Source: Bacteroidota bacterium
GTDB lineage: Bacteria; Bacteroidota; JABWAT01
Direction: 5' to 3'
Length of the DNA stretch: 64,000 bases
Assembly (NCBI GenBank): GCA_020161835.1
Contig: JAIUNL010000001.1
Coordinates: forward strand, 372,001-436,000
Position 1 is the first letter of the stretch, and the number at the start of each line of letters is the position of its first letter. The notes under the pieces are model-generated. The model saw only the letters and a program-made list of their open reading frames with translations, did not search any database and was not told the DNA's origin. Positions 37,333 to 46,104 of this stretch are shown one piece after another. The position numbers and the translations under genes were made by a program.

Positions 37333-37749
37333 ATGACCCTATTGCTTTCAACTCTCTTTTTTATCTGGGAATTACCCCAAAACCTGGCGGGACTTGTTAC
37401 CATGCTTTTAGTCAGGAAGCAGTTTTCTGCAAAAGAGAAAAGGCAAATGAGACGGTTTTACCAGGTACCAGGTTTTTCAGCAACCCTCGGTTCGTATGTT
37501 TTCTGGTCAACTTCGACTCCGATGAACGGATCTGCATCACCAACAGTAAAGCATCACGAATTCGGACATTCAGTTCAAAGCCGGATTTTAGGTCCGTTTT
37601 TTCTGATTGTGGTGGGGATTCCTTCTGTTTCCCGAAATTTGTATGGAAGATATTACTACAAAAAACATAAAAAATTATGGGGAAACTATTTTTCAGGATA
37701 TCCCGAAAAGTGGGCGGATAATCTGGGTTTAAGGTTCTACAAAGATTAA
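37333..37749 (+). CDS. Small membrane protein with an HEFGH (HExxH-type) motif
   Basis: 138 aa. An N-terminal hydrophobic segment (about 3-28) precedes a basic loop, then HHEFGHSVQSRILGP (HEFGH at 75-79), a second hydrophobic segment (about 88-99), and a conserved-looking GYPEKWADNLG (122-132) that could supply a third metal ligand. HExxH is the zinc motif of gluzincin peptidases, but the protein is far smaller than known families and I recognise no precise one. Activity is inference. It is preceded by a degenerate cgcagatcacgcgg repeat and followed by a heptamer array. Confidence 0.7.
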   Translation: MTLLLSTLFFIWELPQNLAGLVTMLLVRKQFSAKEKRQMRRFYQVPGFSATLGSYVFWSTSTPMNGSASPTVKHHEFGHSVQSRILGPFFLIVVGIPSVSRNLYGRYYYKKHKKLWGNYFSGYPEKWADNLGLRFYKD

Positions 37750-37760
37750 ATTGTTTTTTT

Positions 37761-37809
37761 CTTACGCCTTATGCCTTACGCCTGTTACCCGTCCCCAGTC
37801 ACTTGTAAC
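37761..37809. repeat. Seven-unit heptamer array
   Basis: Units cttacgc, cttatgc, cttacgc, ctgttac, ccgtccc, cagtcac, ttgtaac run with unbroken 7-nt spacing between the HEFGH protein stop (37,749) and the methyltransferase start (37,823). Confidence 0.8.
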
Positions 37810-37822
37810 CGGAATTTTAAAA

Positions 37823-38662
37823 ATGGTCAATCTTCAGCTTCATTACGACATCAACAACCCGGAACTGCTGAGCGCTTTCGATGAACTTCCGTTCTGGTCT
37901 GCACCGTTCGGACTCAAACTTCTCGATCAGGTAACACTGAAATCTGGCATGAAAGCCCTCGATATTGGCTGCGGAACAGGTTTCCCGCTAACCGAACTGG
38001 CAATGAGACTGGGTCCCACCTCACATGTTTATGGTTTGGATCCCTGGACCGCAGCACAAAACCGGTTAATCAAAAAACTGGTGGCTTACGGCATTCAGAA
38101 TGTGACTTTGCTTAACGGGGTTTCTGAATCCATTCCCTTGATTGACAACTCCATTGACTTGATTGTAAGCAATAACGGACTCAATAACGTAACAGATCTG
38201 GAGCTTTCTCTTCAGGAATGTTGCCGGGTATCAAAGCCGGGAGCGAAACTCGTTTTTACTTTCAACCTTGAAGCATCGATGGCAGAGTTCTATACCGCCC
38301 TTAAGTTGGTACTCTATGATTTTTCAGTCCCGGCTGAACCCGATGCCATCCAAAAACAAATCGCATCAAAGCGGTTACCCGTTTCTGAATATAAACGGCT
38401 TCTTTCTGATACTGGTTTCACCAATATTCAGGTAACTTACGACCGGTTTCAATACCGGTTCGCCTCAGGGACCGCACTTTTCTCCCATTATTTCATCCGG
38501 ATGGCATTTCTTGAGGGATGGATGTCGGTTGTTCCTGAACCTTACCGCCAGCAGGTTTTTAATGAGCTTGAAAACCGGTTTAATCGCCTTGCCGCATCAG
38601 GTGGTGAGGTGACACTAACCATTCCTTATGCAGTGATTTCTGCTGAAAAAGAAAATAGTTGA
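37823..38662 (+). CDS. SAM-dependent methyltransferase (class I)
   Basis: 279 aa. The SAM-binding motif I is ALDIGCGTGFPLTELA, followed by VYGLDPW (acidic loop) and a DLIVSNNGLNNV motif IV region. It belongs to the broad UbiE/methyltransferase-11 group; the substrate cannot be predicted. The start at 37,823 was chosen because the upstream in-frame ATG at 37,751 would translate the heptamer array. Confidence 0.82.
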   Translation: MVNLQLHYDINNPELLSAFDELPFWSAPFGLKLLDQVTLKSGMKALDIGCGTGFPLTELAMRLGPTSHVYGLDPWTAAQNRLIKKLVAYGIQNVTLLNGVSESIPLIDNSIDLIVSNNGLNNVTDLELSLQECCRVSKPGAKLVFTFNLEASMAEFYTALKLVLYDFSVPAEPDAIQKQIASKRLPVSEYKRLLSDTGFTNIQVTYDRFQYRFASGTALFSHYFIRMAFLEGWMSVVPEPYRQQVFNELENRFNRLAASGGEVTLTIPYAVISAEKENS

Positions 38663-38753
38663 TCATTTAAAAAATTCTCCTGATGTGTAAAATCCGGCAC
38701 ATCAACTTTTCAAAATAATACCGATATTAAGACATTATTTTCCTGAGGATGTT

Positions 38754-39806
38754 ATGAAATCAAAATTGGTTCTGTTTGTTCTATTTTTCGCACTTTCTGC
38801 TTCCGCCCAACCTGAGAAATCATTTCTCAGCCAGAAAATGGATATCAGCCTGGAAATTATGAATTTACCCGAAGCTGAGGCAAAGCTGAATGACCTCATT
38901 GTTGCGCAAAAAGCAATTGTAGATGAATCATCACGGAACTCGTCTTTTTCCAATTCAAAATCGTTAAGTATGACTTTACGGGTTGATCATTCAGCCTTTG
39001 ATTTTTTCAGGACTGCCCTGCCGGCGTTGGGTTCTGTCAGGAAAAACCTGATTACGACCACTGACAATCAAAAAGAATATGAAAGTCTGGTGATGGAACT
39101 GAATTATCTGAAAAAGCAGCGGGATATTTTCCAGCTTGAATTTCAGACGATTAACAAGGAGATGAATAAAACGGCGTATGAAAATTTCTGGAATAAGCTT
39201 CGTGATTTTGACCAGCGGATTTTTGATACCGAAAAGCTGATTTTGAATAAAGAACAACAGACCCGCAATTTTATTGTTCAGGTTTCTCTGGATGAACAGC
39301 ATTCAGAACCCATGGATAGCGGGTGGCCTGAATTTATTAATATGCCGGGTGTAGAAAGTGTGGTTTTACGGATTGATAATCCTAAATCAAACCTGTCTGC
39401 CGGATGGTATAATGGTGCGGGAATCCGGTATATGTTCACCAGGGGAAAAAGTTATATCACCCTTTCCGTGTTGAAAGCCTATGATATTGCCGCAGATGAT
39501 TCAACAGGCATCCGGGATATACTCATGTACGGCTATGGCGTTGATTTTTACTCAAGATATTTTGGACGTGGACAAAATCAGTGGTTTAATCTTTATAGCG
39601 GAATGGTATTTGGCGGTGGATTTATGACCTCCAAATCAAAAAAACTCGAAATCGGTTTCATTACTCCGCATATCGGACTCGAAATTTTTAAAAATCAGTA
39701 TGTGGTTCTGGATGCCCGGCTGGGTTACTTTGTACCGCTTACAAAGGCCTATAATCTGAACCTGAGGGGATTAACCAACAACGTGTCGCTGAATTTTGTC
39801 TTCTGA
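38754..39806 (+). CDS. Exported protein: DUF4349-like region plus outer-membrane barrel-like C terminus
   Basis: 350 aa with a signal peptide (MKSKLVLFVLFFALSASAQ). Residues about 60-150 (LRVDHSAFDFFRTALPALG, then a coiled-coil-like LKKQRDIFQLEFQTINKEM) resemble DUF4349. Residues about 195-350 are Gly/aromatic-rich with alternating hydrophobicity and end in FVF, like an eight-stranded outer-membrane barrel. The domain reading is moderate confidence. TGAGGATGTTATG contains the ribosome binding site. Its stop lies one base from the corA stop on the other strand. Confidence 0.68.
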   Translation: MKSKLVLFVLFFALSASAQPEKSFLSQKMDISLEIMNLPEAEAKLNDLIVAQKAIVDESSRNSSFSNSKSLSMTLRVDHSAFDFFRTALPALGSVRKNLITTTDNQKEYESLVMELNYLKKQRDIFQLEFQTINKEMNKTAYENFWNKLRDFDQRIFDTEKLILNKEQQTRNFIVQVSLDEQHSEPMDSGWPEFINMPGVESVVLRIDNPKSNLSAGWYNGAGIRYMFTRGKSYITLSVLKAYDIAADDSTGIRDILMYGYGVDFYSRYFGRGQNQWFNLYSGMVFGGGFMTSKSKKLEIGFITPHIGLEIFKNQYVVLDARLGYFVPLTKAYNLNLRGLTNNVSLNFVF

Positions 39807-40958
39807 TCAGGATTTTCGGTTTCCCAACCAGCCGCGCCACCAGAAGGCGCCAAGCATGAGGGCAATCAGAACGCCCATGATTCCCAGAACAACAGGGTAA
39901 CCGTACGGGGAATAAAGTTCGGGCATATTCCACGGATTTGCCGGGTTTGCTTCAGGCTTGTTCTGACTGAAGTTCATCCCGTACAGACCCACAATAAACA
40001 TGAGTGGCGTAAAAATAGAGGTGATGACCGTCAGCACTTTCATGACATCATTCATATTGTTGCTGATGGATGAAGTCGTCAGATCCATGACTGACGTTGA
40101 AAGTTCTCTGAGCGTATCCATCATGTCGGTTATTTCGAGCATGTGATCATGCGTATCCCGCAGATAAATCTTCACTTCCGGCGAAAATAGATGATGATCA
40201 TTCCGGATCAGGGTATTCACCACATCTTTCAGGGGAAGAATAAACCGTCGCATATAAATCAGTTCAGCTTTCAGGGTATGAATATGATTTAGCTGGGTAA
40301 CAGAACTTCTTTTGATGGCTTCGGTTTCGAGAAGCATCATCATATCCATATACTGATCCATGATCGGGTAATACCGGTCAACGAGTGAATCCAGAATGGC
40401 GTAGGCCAGATAAAACACACCGGCAGTCCTCATCAGTCCGCGACCAATATGCAGCCGCTCCAGAACCGGGTCAAGCAAAGCCGGGCCTTGCTCTCTGACC
40501 GATATCACAAGCTGTCCGTGAAGAATGATGCCAACCTGGGTGATGACCGGCTGACGGTTGATTTCTGTCTTTTCTGATATAGTGTGGGCGATGATTAAAA
40601 GATAATGTTCGTAATCATCACATTTCGGCCGTTGCGGACTGTTGAAAATATCAGAAATGGCCAGTGGGTGAATTTCAAGTGCGGTGAAAATCCCGGAAAC
40701 CAGATCCCGGTTTTTGTAACCGCAGATATCAATCCAGATTCTTTCTTTGGGTGATTTTTTAAGCTCTTTCAGAACACCGGCAACATCTGCCGGGGATGAA
40801 AGAGTCGTTTCTTTGATGGATTCAGGTGAATACCTGACCATTTTAACCAGTGTTTCAGGTGAATGTTCTGAAACTTGAAAAACACCCGGTGAAGCTCCGG
40901 GAAGTGGCCGGTTTCGCTTCAGAATGTTGGCAATCCGTTTTTCGATTCGTTTTTTCAT
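39807..40958 (-). CDS. corA: CorA-family Mg2+/Co2+ transporter
   Basis: 383 aa. A large N-terminal cytoplasmic domain is followed by two C-terminal transmembrane helices with the signature GMN (YGMNFSQNKPEANP) between them and a basic tail. This is the pentameric CorA channel layout; length is slightly above the usual 315-370. GAGGG lies 9 nt before the ATG. It starts 13 bp after the M19 peptidase gene, probably as part of the add-M19-corA operon. Confidence 0.92.
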   Translation of the reverse strand: MKKRIEKRIANILKRNRPLPGASPGVFQVSEHSPETLVKMVRYSPESIKETTLSSPADVAGVLKELKKSPKERIWIDICGYKNRDLVSGIFTALEIHPLAISDIFNSPQRPKCDDYEHYLLIIAHTISEKTEINRQPVITQVGIILHGQLVISVREQGPALLDPVLERLHIGRGLMRTAGVFYLAYAILDSLVDRYYPIMDQYMDMMMLLETEAIKRSSVTQLNHIHTLKAELIYMRRFILPLKDVVNTLIRNDHHLFSPEVKIYLRDTHDHMLEITDMMDTLRELSTSVMDLTTSSISNNMNDVMKVLTVITSIFTPLMFIVGLYGMNFSQNKPEANPANPWNMPELYSPYGYPVVLGIMGVLIALMLGAFWWRGWLGNRKS

Positions 40959-40971
40959 TTAAATATCACCC

Positions 40972-42186
40972 TCAGAGTGAATTCTGAGCCATTTTTTCAA
41001 CTTGCTTCCAAACCCTGAGGAAATTTTCCCCAAGAATTTTCTTTATATTTTCTTCTGAATATCCTTTCTTCAGAAGGAAGTAAACCAGTTTCGGATAGTC
41101 GGCCGTTGATTTGAGTCCTGCCGGAAGGGAATCACCTACACCGTCATAGTCAGAACCGATTCCAACGTGATCAATTCCGCCAACCTGCACGGCCCGGTCG
41201 ATGTGGTTGACTACATCCTGAATGGTTGCAAACGGGTACGGATTTGCTTTCGTCCATCTTTCACGTTCTGTTCTGTATCGCTGATCATCCCGGCTTGTGA
41301 TTCCATTTTCTTTCATCCACAAATCAAGGGCATCAGCCCGTTTTTCTCCGTATTGATTTCCGGATTCCGTCAGAAAATACGAACCAAAATTGATCATCAG
41401 AACTCCGCCCTTTGCAGCAAGCGCTTTGAGCATGTCATCAGACACATTTCGTTCAAAACCAGGAGTGAAATGACGGCAGGAGGAATGGGTTGCAACCGGC
41501 GGCGTTGAAGAAAACCGGATAGCCTGGTAAAAGGCGGAGTCAGAAACGTGGGCAATATCCACGATAATGCCGGCTTTGTTCATCTCAGCAATAACCTGTT
41601 TCCCAAAGGGACTGATTCCGTTCCAGCTTTTATCTTTATCGTAGGAGGAATCACCGATTTTGTTTTTTTTTCCGTGCGTAAGGGTAATGTACCGGATTCC
41701 TTTGTTGTAAAAGTACCCGACATTAGAAAGGTCAGATTCGATTCCGGAACCATTTTCCATCCCGTAAGGAAGAGATATCAGTCCCTTTTCAGCATTTCTG
41801 CGGATGTCATCCGTTGAAAAAGCATGTGCAAACTGATCTGGGTTTGCGCTTATCACACTGTCCATCATACTGATAAGCTGTTCTGCGTGACCCTTTGAAG
41901 CGCCGGGTTTAAGCTGATACTCAGCATCTAGATAAATTGACATGAACGGGGCATCAAGTCCCCCGGCTTTTCCCCGTTTGAAATCAAATTCTCCCTTTGA
42001 AGTACCGTCAGCAATATCAATACTTCTGTTTTCGTCTAAAATAGAGGGTGTATCCACATGACCATCAATAATGATGGCAGACTGACATAAAGCGTAAGCC
42101 TGCTGATAAAGTTTAGCATCGTAACCAGCTGGAGTTTTGATTTGATCGTTTCCGGAGAGCAAAACAAGAAGGGAAAGCAGAAACAT
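40972..42186 (-). CDS. Membrane dipeptidase (peptidase M19)
   Basis: 404 aa with a short N-terminal hydrophobic signal. Zinc-site motifs of the renal dipeptidase family are present: DGHVDTP (HxD), DIAHVSD, THSSCRH and GSDYDGVGD near the C terminus. Enzymes of this group hydrolyse dipeptides, some with a D-residue. GAGGA is the ribosome binding site. A heptamer array lies just upstream (42,200-42,234). It is followed after 13 bp by corA. Confidence 0.9.
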   Translation of the reverse strand: MFLLSLLVLLSGNDQIKTPAGYDAKLYQQAYALCQSAIIIDGHVDTPSILDENRSIDIADGTSKGEFDFKRGKAGGLDAPFMSIYLDAEYQLKPGASKGHAEQLISMMDSVISANPDQFAHAFSTDDIRRNAEKGLISLPYGMENGSGIESDLSNVGYFYNKGIRYITLTHGKKNKIGDSSYDKDKSWNGISPFGKQVIAEMNKAGIIVDIAHVSDSAFYQAIRFSSTPPVATHSSCRHFTPGFERNVSDDMLKALAAKGGVLMINFGSYFLTESGNQYGEKRADALDLWMKENGITSRDDQRYRTERERWTKANPYPFATIQDVVNHIDRAVQVGGIDHVGIGSDYDGVGDSLPAGLKSTADYPKLVYFLLKKGYSEENIKKILGENFLRVWKQVEKMAQNSL

Positions 42187-42199
42187 GAAATCCTCAGGT

Positions 42200-42321
42200 A
42201 AGTGACAAGTGATAGGTGGTCAGTGGTAAGTGAAAGGGGACAAAGTAAATGATTTGAACGAGAGTTTCAAAAAAGGCGGTTTTACTTACCACCGATCACT
42301 TGCGACCTATCACCGATAACC
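42200..42321. repeat. Two opposed heptamer arrays between add and the M19 gene
   Basis: 42,200-42,234 has aagtgac, aagtgat, aggtggt, cagtggt, aagtgaa. 42,284-42,321 has acttacc, accgatc, acttgcg, acctatc, accgata, the same kind of unit on the other strand, so the pair is inverted. The second array covers the add stop codon (42,296-42,298) and its last codons. Confidence 0.85.
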
Positions 42322-43294
42322 ATTTTTCCTTTTCTTTTTCAGGTAAAAAGCTGGCTTTGAAATTGTTTTTCAGGAGTTCAAGAATTTCTTCAGGAGAAAA
42401 CCCAAGTTCTTCATGCATAACCCTGATTTCATTGTTCAGATTAGTTGAAAAATAGGTCGGGTCGTCTGAGTTCAGCGTAACCAGAAGTCCGGCGTCAACA
42501 AGCTGACGGATTGGGTGATCTTTAATGGATGAAATCACACCGGTTTTCAGGTTCGAAACCGGACAAACCTCAAGCGGTATCTGTTTATTCTTCAATAGTT
42601 TAACAACATCAAGATCTTCAAGGCACCGAACACCGTGGCCAATCCGTTCGGCTTTGAGTCCGTTTATGGCAGATTCCACATAGTCGGCACCCTGGGTTTC
42701 CCCGGAATGGGCAACCACCCGGAATCCGGCTTCCCTTGCCCGGTCAAATGCCGGAATGAAGCCTTCGTTCGGGTATCCTGTTTCACTTCCGCCAAGTCCG
42801 ATTCCAATAAAAATGGAATTCCTGAACGGAATCAACCTTTCAACCCGGGTTACTGCCGTTTCGTGTCCGTGATTTCTGACGATATCCGCAAAAAAGAGAA
42901 CAGAAATCCCGGTTTCCTTCATCGCAAGTTCTGCGCCTTTAATCACTTCTTCGGTGATCCGTTCAGCTTTGAGTCCGCCCGGCGGGTAGTCAAATGGCGA
43001 GAAAAATAGTTCGGCGTGAACGATATTCTGCTTTGCCAGATTGCCGGCCACTGCCCTGACGAGTTCACAGAAATCAGTTTCCGACTGAAACTGACCTACC
43101 GTCCACATCCACTTGCTCACAAATTCACCGAAATTCCTGAAAACATAACCTGATTCAAGTTCGGCAGGAGTGACGGTTTGATCAGGGGAGTTTCGGTTGA
43201 TCAGGCTGGCAAGAAAGGGCAGCGGGATGGCACCTTCAAGATGAAGATGAAGTTCAGCTTTGGGTAAGTTGTAAAGAGAGTCGAGAGTGAGCAT
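42296..43294 (-). CDS. add: Adenosine deaminase family protein
   Basis: 332 aa from the ATG at 43,294; the frame extends five codons to a TTG without a ribosome binding site. The zinc HxH is His16/His18 in AELHLHLEGA. VAHSGET replaces the usual HAGE, keeping the His and Glu, and LNSDDPTYFST gives the C-terminal Asp-Asp. It deaminates adenosine or adenine in purine salvage; which one is not clear. The last residues (VIGRK) and the stop are encoded by a heptamer array. Confidence 0.88.
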   Translation of the reverse strand: MLTLDSLYNLPKAELHLHLEGAIPLPFLASLINRNSPDQTVTPAELESGYVFRNFGEFVSKWMWTVGQFQSETDFCELVRAVAGNLAKQNIVHAELFFSPFDYPPGGLKAERITEEVIKGAELAMKETGISVLFFADIVRNHGHETAVTRVERLIPFRNSIFIGIGLGGSETGYPNEGFIPAFDRAREAGFRVVAHSGETQGADYVESAINGLKAERIGHGVRCLEDLDVVKLLKNKQIPLEVCPVSNLKTGVISSIKDHPIRQLVDAGLLVTLNSDDPTYFSTNLNNEIRVMHEELGFSPEEILELLKNNFKASFLPEKEKEKWLSVIGRK

Positions 43295-43747
43295 ATAATT
43301 AGTTACCAAAATTCAAATTTAAAATCCCGCCACTTGGAGCGCTTTGCTGTCATGCTGAACTTGATTCAGCATCCAGTATAAAAAACATGGATCCCGGATC
43401 AAGTCCGGGATGACAACGGTGAAAATTCAATAGGGCAGACACTGACATTTTTTAGCAGGGCGCTGCACTTGCCACTGCGCCGACTGGTTGACGGCAGCTG
43501 GATAAAACATTTAACAAAGGTAGAAAACCGGAAGCAAATTTCACTGTAAACCAAAGAATGACGATGATATTTTACCGAAAGTTGTTCAGTGTTCACAAAA
43601 ATCCTAATAAACTTGTAATTTAAAAAGCAGAATTCCGGCACGGGACTTGAATTTTTAATGTAAATCCATTCTATTTGTGGGTCTTAACGTGTTTGAAACG
43701 AAACACTTAACGCCAAACAACACCAGAGCTAGCCAAAGGAAACTGAC
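43295..43747. repeat. Spacer upstream of the response regulator with two GTCAT hairpins
   Basis: 43,349-43,374 (plus strand) is GTCAT-gctgaa-CTTGA-ttcagc-ATCC. 43,382-43,416 (minus strand) is the cccgga/tccggg version, identical over 35 bp to 52,348-52,382. From 43,420 to 43,680 I see no gene or named element. Confidence 0.8.
43684..43712 (+). promoter_or_regulatory. Possible response-regulator binding site
   Basis: Direct repeats TTAACG (43,684-43,689 and 43,707-43,712), 23 bp apart, enclose an inverted repeat gtgttt/aaacac (43,689-43,694 with 43,701-43,706). The site ends 35 bp before the response regulator ATG. OmpR-type regulators bind direct repeats, so autoregulation is possible. Confidence 0.3.
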
Positions 43748-44434
43748 ATGAAAATTCTCGTGGTCGAAGATGAAGCATCGGTAAGAGAATTTATTGAAAA
43801 GGGGTTGATCGAAGAAGGTTTCGATGTAACGGTTGTGGGTGATGGTGCCTCAGGTGAACGTCTGGGCCTGGAACCGTCCTTTGACTGTATTATTCTGGAT
43901 TGGCGTCTGCCAGAAAAAAGCGGACTTGAAGTCTGCAAAAATCTCAGAACCAATGGCATTCTGACTCCTATTATCATGCTGACGGCAATGAATTCGGTCG
44001 AAAACCGGGTTGAAGGTCTTGATTCTGGTGCCGATGATTATCTGACCAAACCGTTTGCCTTTGAAGAGCTGATTGCCCGGATCAAAGCATTAACCCGCCG
44101 GATGTCACCTTCGGCAACAAGTGAAGTTCTGACTTTTTCAGATATTTCAATGGATCTCAAACGGAAATCAGTTGTTCGTGGCGAAAAACTGCTTCATCTG
44201 ACTGCAAAAGAATTTTCTCTTCTCGAATATTTCATGCGCAACCCTGAACGGGTACTTTCCCGTGCTGATATCGCCCTTGCCGTTTGGAATATCAACTTCG
44301 AAACCAATACCAACTTTATTGACGTTTACGTCACCTACCTCAGGCAAAAGCTCCAGACGTTAGATCAAGCGAAACAACTCATTCAGACAGTAAGAGGAAT
44401 GGGCTATGTGCTTCGTGAACGTGAAGAAGACTAA
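43748..44434 (+). CDS. OmpR/PhoB-family response regulator
   Basis: 228 aa. Receiver domain with the acidic pair Glu7/Asp8, phospho-acceptor Asp51 (CIILDWRLP) and the conserved Lys in DYLTKPF, then a winged-helix DNA-binding domain (about 130-225) ending TVRGMGYVLRE. It pairs with the histidine kinase 15 bp downstream. AAAGGAAACTGAC is the ribosome binding site. Its stimulus and regulon are unknown; possible self-binding direct repeats lie upstream. Confidence 0.95.
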   Translation: MKILVVEDEASVREFIEKGLIEEGFDVTVVGDGASGERLGLEPSFDCIILDWRLPEKSGLEVCKNLRTNGILTPIIMLTAMNSVENRVEGLDSGADDYLTKPFAFEELIARIKALTRRMSPSATSEVLTFSDISMDLKRKSVVRGEKLLHLTAKEFSLLEYFMRNPERVLSRADIALAVWNINFETNTNFIDVYVTYLRQKLQTLDQAKQLIQTVRGMGYVLREREED

Positions 44435-44449
44435 GCCAGGCCCCCGGGC

Positions 44450-45859
44450 ATGAGCCTCAGACTCAAACTGACACTCTGGTACACCTTTCTCCTGGCTGTA
44501 CTGGTTATTGGGTTCGCCGTTGTTCACTATTATGTGGTGAAATGGGCCGTGACCGATGAAATGCAATCTCAGCTATCCCAAAAAGCTGAAGAGTTTTCAG
44601 AATCCCTCGCCTGGAACTCGGGCGGATTTTCAGTCAAAAATAACTTTCCGTGGCAGCAACTCGAATTTAACGTGCTTTCAGATTATGCCGTTATGGTTCA
44701 GGTTGTTGATTATCAGGGTAAAGTTCTTCATCAGTCGGGTAACCTCAGCCGCACTTCTGACGCCATTGAAGTCAAGACTGATCAGGCATCAACAACAGCC
44801 GAAACCATCATTGAAACCAAGTATCAGGGTCAGCCTTACTATATTCTTTACCGCCCGTTCAAAGATGGGGGTGCTTTTCTTGGATGGATTCAGATCGGCG
44901 CATTTGAAAAGAGAATCACCAACTTTTTAACCTGGCTTCAAAACTGGATGCTCTATTCAGTTCCGTTCGGACTAATCATGTCGGTGATTCTGGGATATTA
45001 TCTGGCCCGGAAGGCACTTGCTCCCATCGACGCCATTCTTGCTCTTGCTGCCCAAATCAATTCGCCAAGTATGGATGTGAGATTTCCCGATTATAAAAAC
45101 GAAACGATTGAAGTTCAGCAGCTTGCCTCAACCCTGAACGGACTTCTAGATCGCCTCAGAAACAGTTTTACCCGCATCAGTGATTTTACCTCTGACGCAT
45201 CCCACGAACTTCTCACACCACTAACGGCTATGATTGGGAATATTGATGTAACCACACGCCGGCCAAGAACCCAGGCTGAGTACGAAGAAACATTACGGAA
45301 GATGAGAAAAGAATCTCAGCGGATGGTGGATACGGTGAAAAGTCTGCTTTTTCTGGCCAGATCAGAACCACCGTATGGCAGTCTGCAGCGCCGGAAAATG
45401 GATATCGGGGTGATGATTCAGGAGGAAGTGGATAATCTGGCTCCGCTGATTTATGCCAATAACCTTACGATTTCGTATAAAACGGAAACGATTGAAGCTT
45501 TCATCAATGACAGTTTGTTCAGACAACTGATACAGAATCTGCTCACCAATGCCATCAAATATTCACACCCGGGCGGAAGTATTCAGGTTTACACCGAAAT
45601 GTCAGGCAATGACTTTTCGGTAATCAGAATTATTGATCAGGGAATCGGGATTCCGAAGGAGGCAATCAGCAGACTTTTTGACCGTTTCTACCGGGTTGAT
45701 AACAGCCGGCAACGGTCAACCGGTGGTTCTGGATTGGGTCTCACCATTTCAAAACGGATTGTTGACCTGCATCAGGGAACCATTAAAATCATCAGCGAAG
45801 AAAATGTAGGAACTGAAGTCATTATTTCAATTCCCTGCAGCCCTCAGGGCGTTGCGTGA
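44450..45859 (+). CDS. Sensor histidine kinase
   Basis: 469 aa membrane kinase: TM1 (about 11-31), a periplasmic sensor region (about 32-163), TM2 (about 165-184), HAMP (about 186-240), HisKA with the phospho-accepting His252 and a HATPase domain with NLLTNAIKYS, DQGIGIP and GGSGLGLTI. The H-box reads SHELLTPLT, with Leu where SHELRTPL is usual; the catalytic His and Glu are kept. The last 16 bp overlap tail-to-tail with the anti-sigma gene. Confidence 0.94.
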   Translation: MSLRLKLTLWYTFLLAVLVIGFAVVHYYVVKWAVTDEMQSQLSQKAEEFSESLAWNSGGFSVKNNFPWQQLEFNVLSDYAVMVQVVDYQGKVLHQSGNLSRTSDAIEVKTDQASTTAETIIETKYQGQPYYILYRPFKDGGAFLGWIQIGAFEKRITNFLTWLQNWMLYSVPFGLIMSVILGYYLARKALAPIDAILALAAQINSPSMDVRFPDYKNETIEVQQLASTLNGLLDRLRNSFTRISDFTSDASHELLTPLTAMIGNIDVTTRRPRTQAEYEETLRKMRKESQRMVDTVKSLLFLARSEPPYGSLQRRKMDIGVMIQEEVDNLAPLIYANNLTISYKTETIEAFINDSLFRQLIQNLLTNAIKYSHPGGSIQVYTEMSGNDFSVIRIIDQGIGIPKEAISRLFDRFYRVDNSRQRSTGGSGLGLTISKRIVDLHQGTIKIISEENVGTEVIISIPCSPQGVA

Positions 45860-46104
45860 CCCGGTCCGTGTTTCAGTAATTCCATCATTCGCTCTTCAAG
45901 TCCGGCAGGAATCTCTTCCCGGGTTTTCCGGTAAACGTGAACGGTTTTCTTCAAGCTCTCCAAATAGGCTTTACATTCCGGACAGTCTTCAATATGATGC
46001 ATGATTTCCCTGCAATGCGGTGAAGTCATATCTTCCCCCATCCGTTCACAGATTTCGTAAACGATTTTTTTACATTGCGGACTGATAATATCTTTACCCT
46101 TCAT
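45844..46104 (-). CDS. Zinc-binding anti-sigma factor (zf-HC2 type, soluble)
   Basis: 86 aa with a His/Cys cluster: His36-His37 followed by Cys41 and Cys44 (HHIEDCPEC), the zinc anti-sigma signature, plus extra Cys11, Cys19 and Cys31. There is no transmembrane helix, so it should be a cytoplasmic binder of the sigma factor encoded just upstream (11-bp overlap). Cys-rich composition suggests possible redox sensing, which is inference. Convergent overlap with the kinase gene. Confidence 0.8.
   Translation of the reverse strand: MKGKDIISPQCKKIVYEICERMGEDMTSPHCREIMHHIEDCPECKAYLESLKKTVHVYRKTREEIPAGLEERMMELLKHGPGHATP

Noticed and set aside
37751..37822. Longer N terminus for the methyltransferase
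   Set aside because: The extension translates a heptamer array and has no ribosome binding site.
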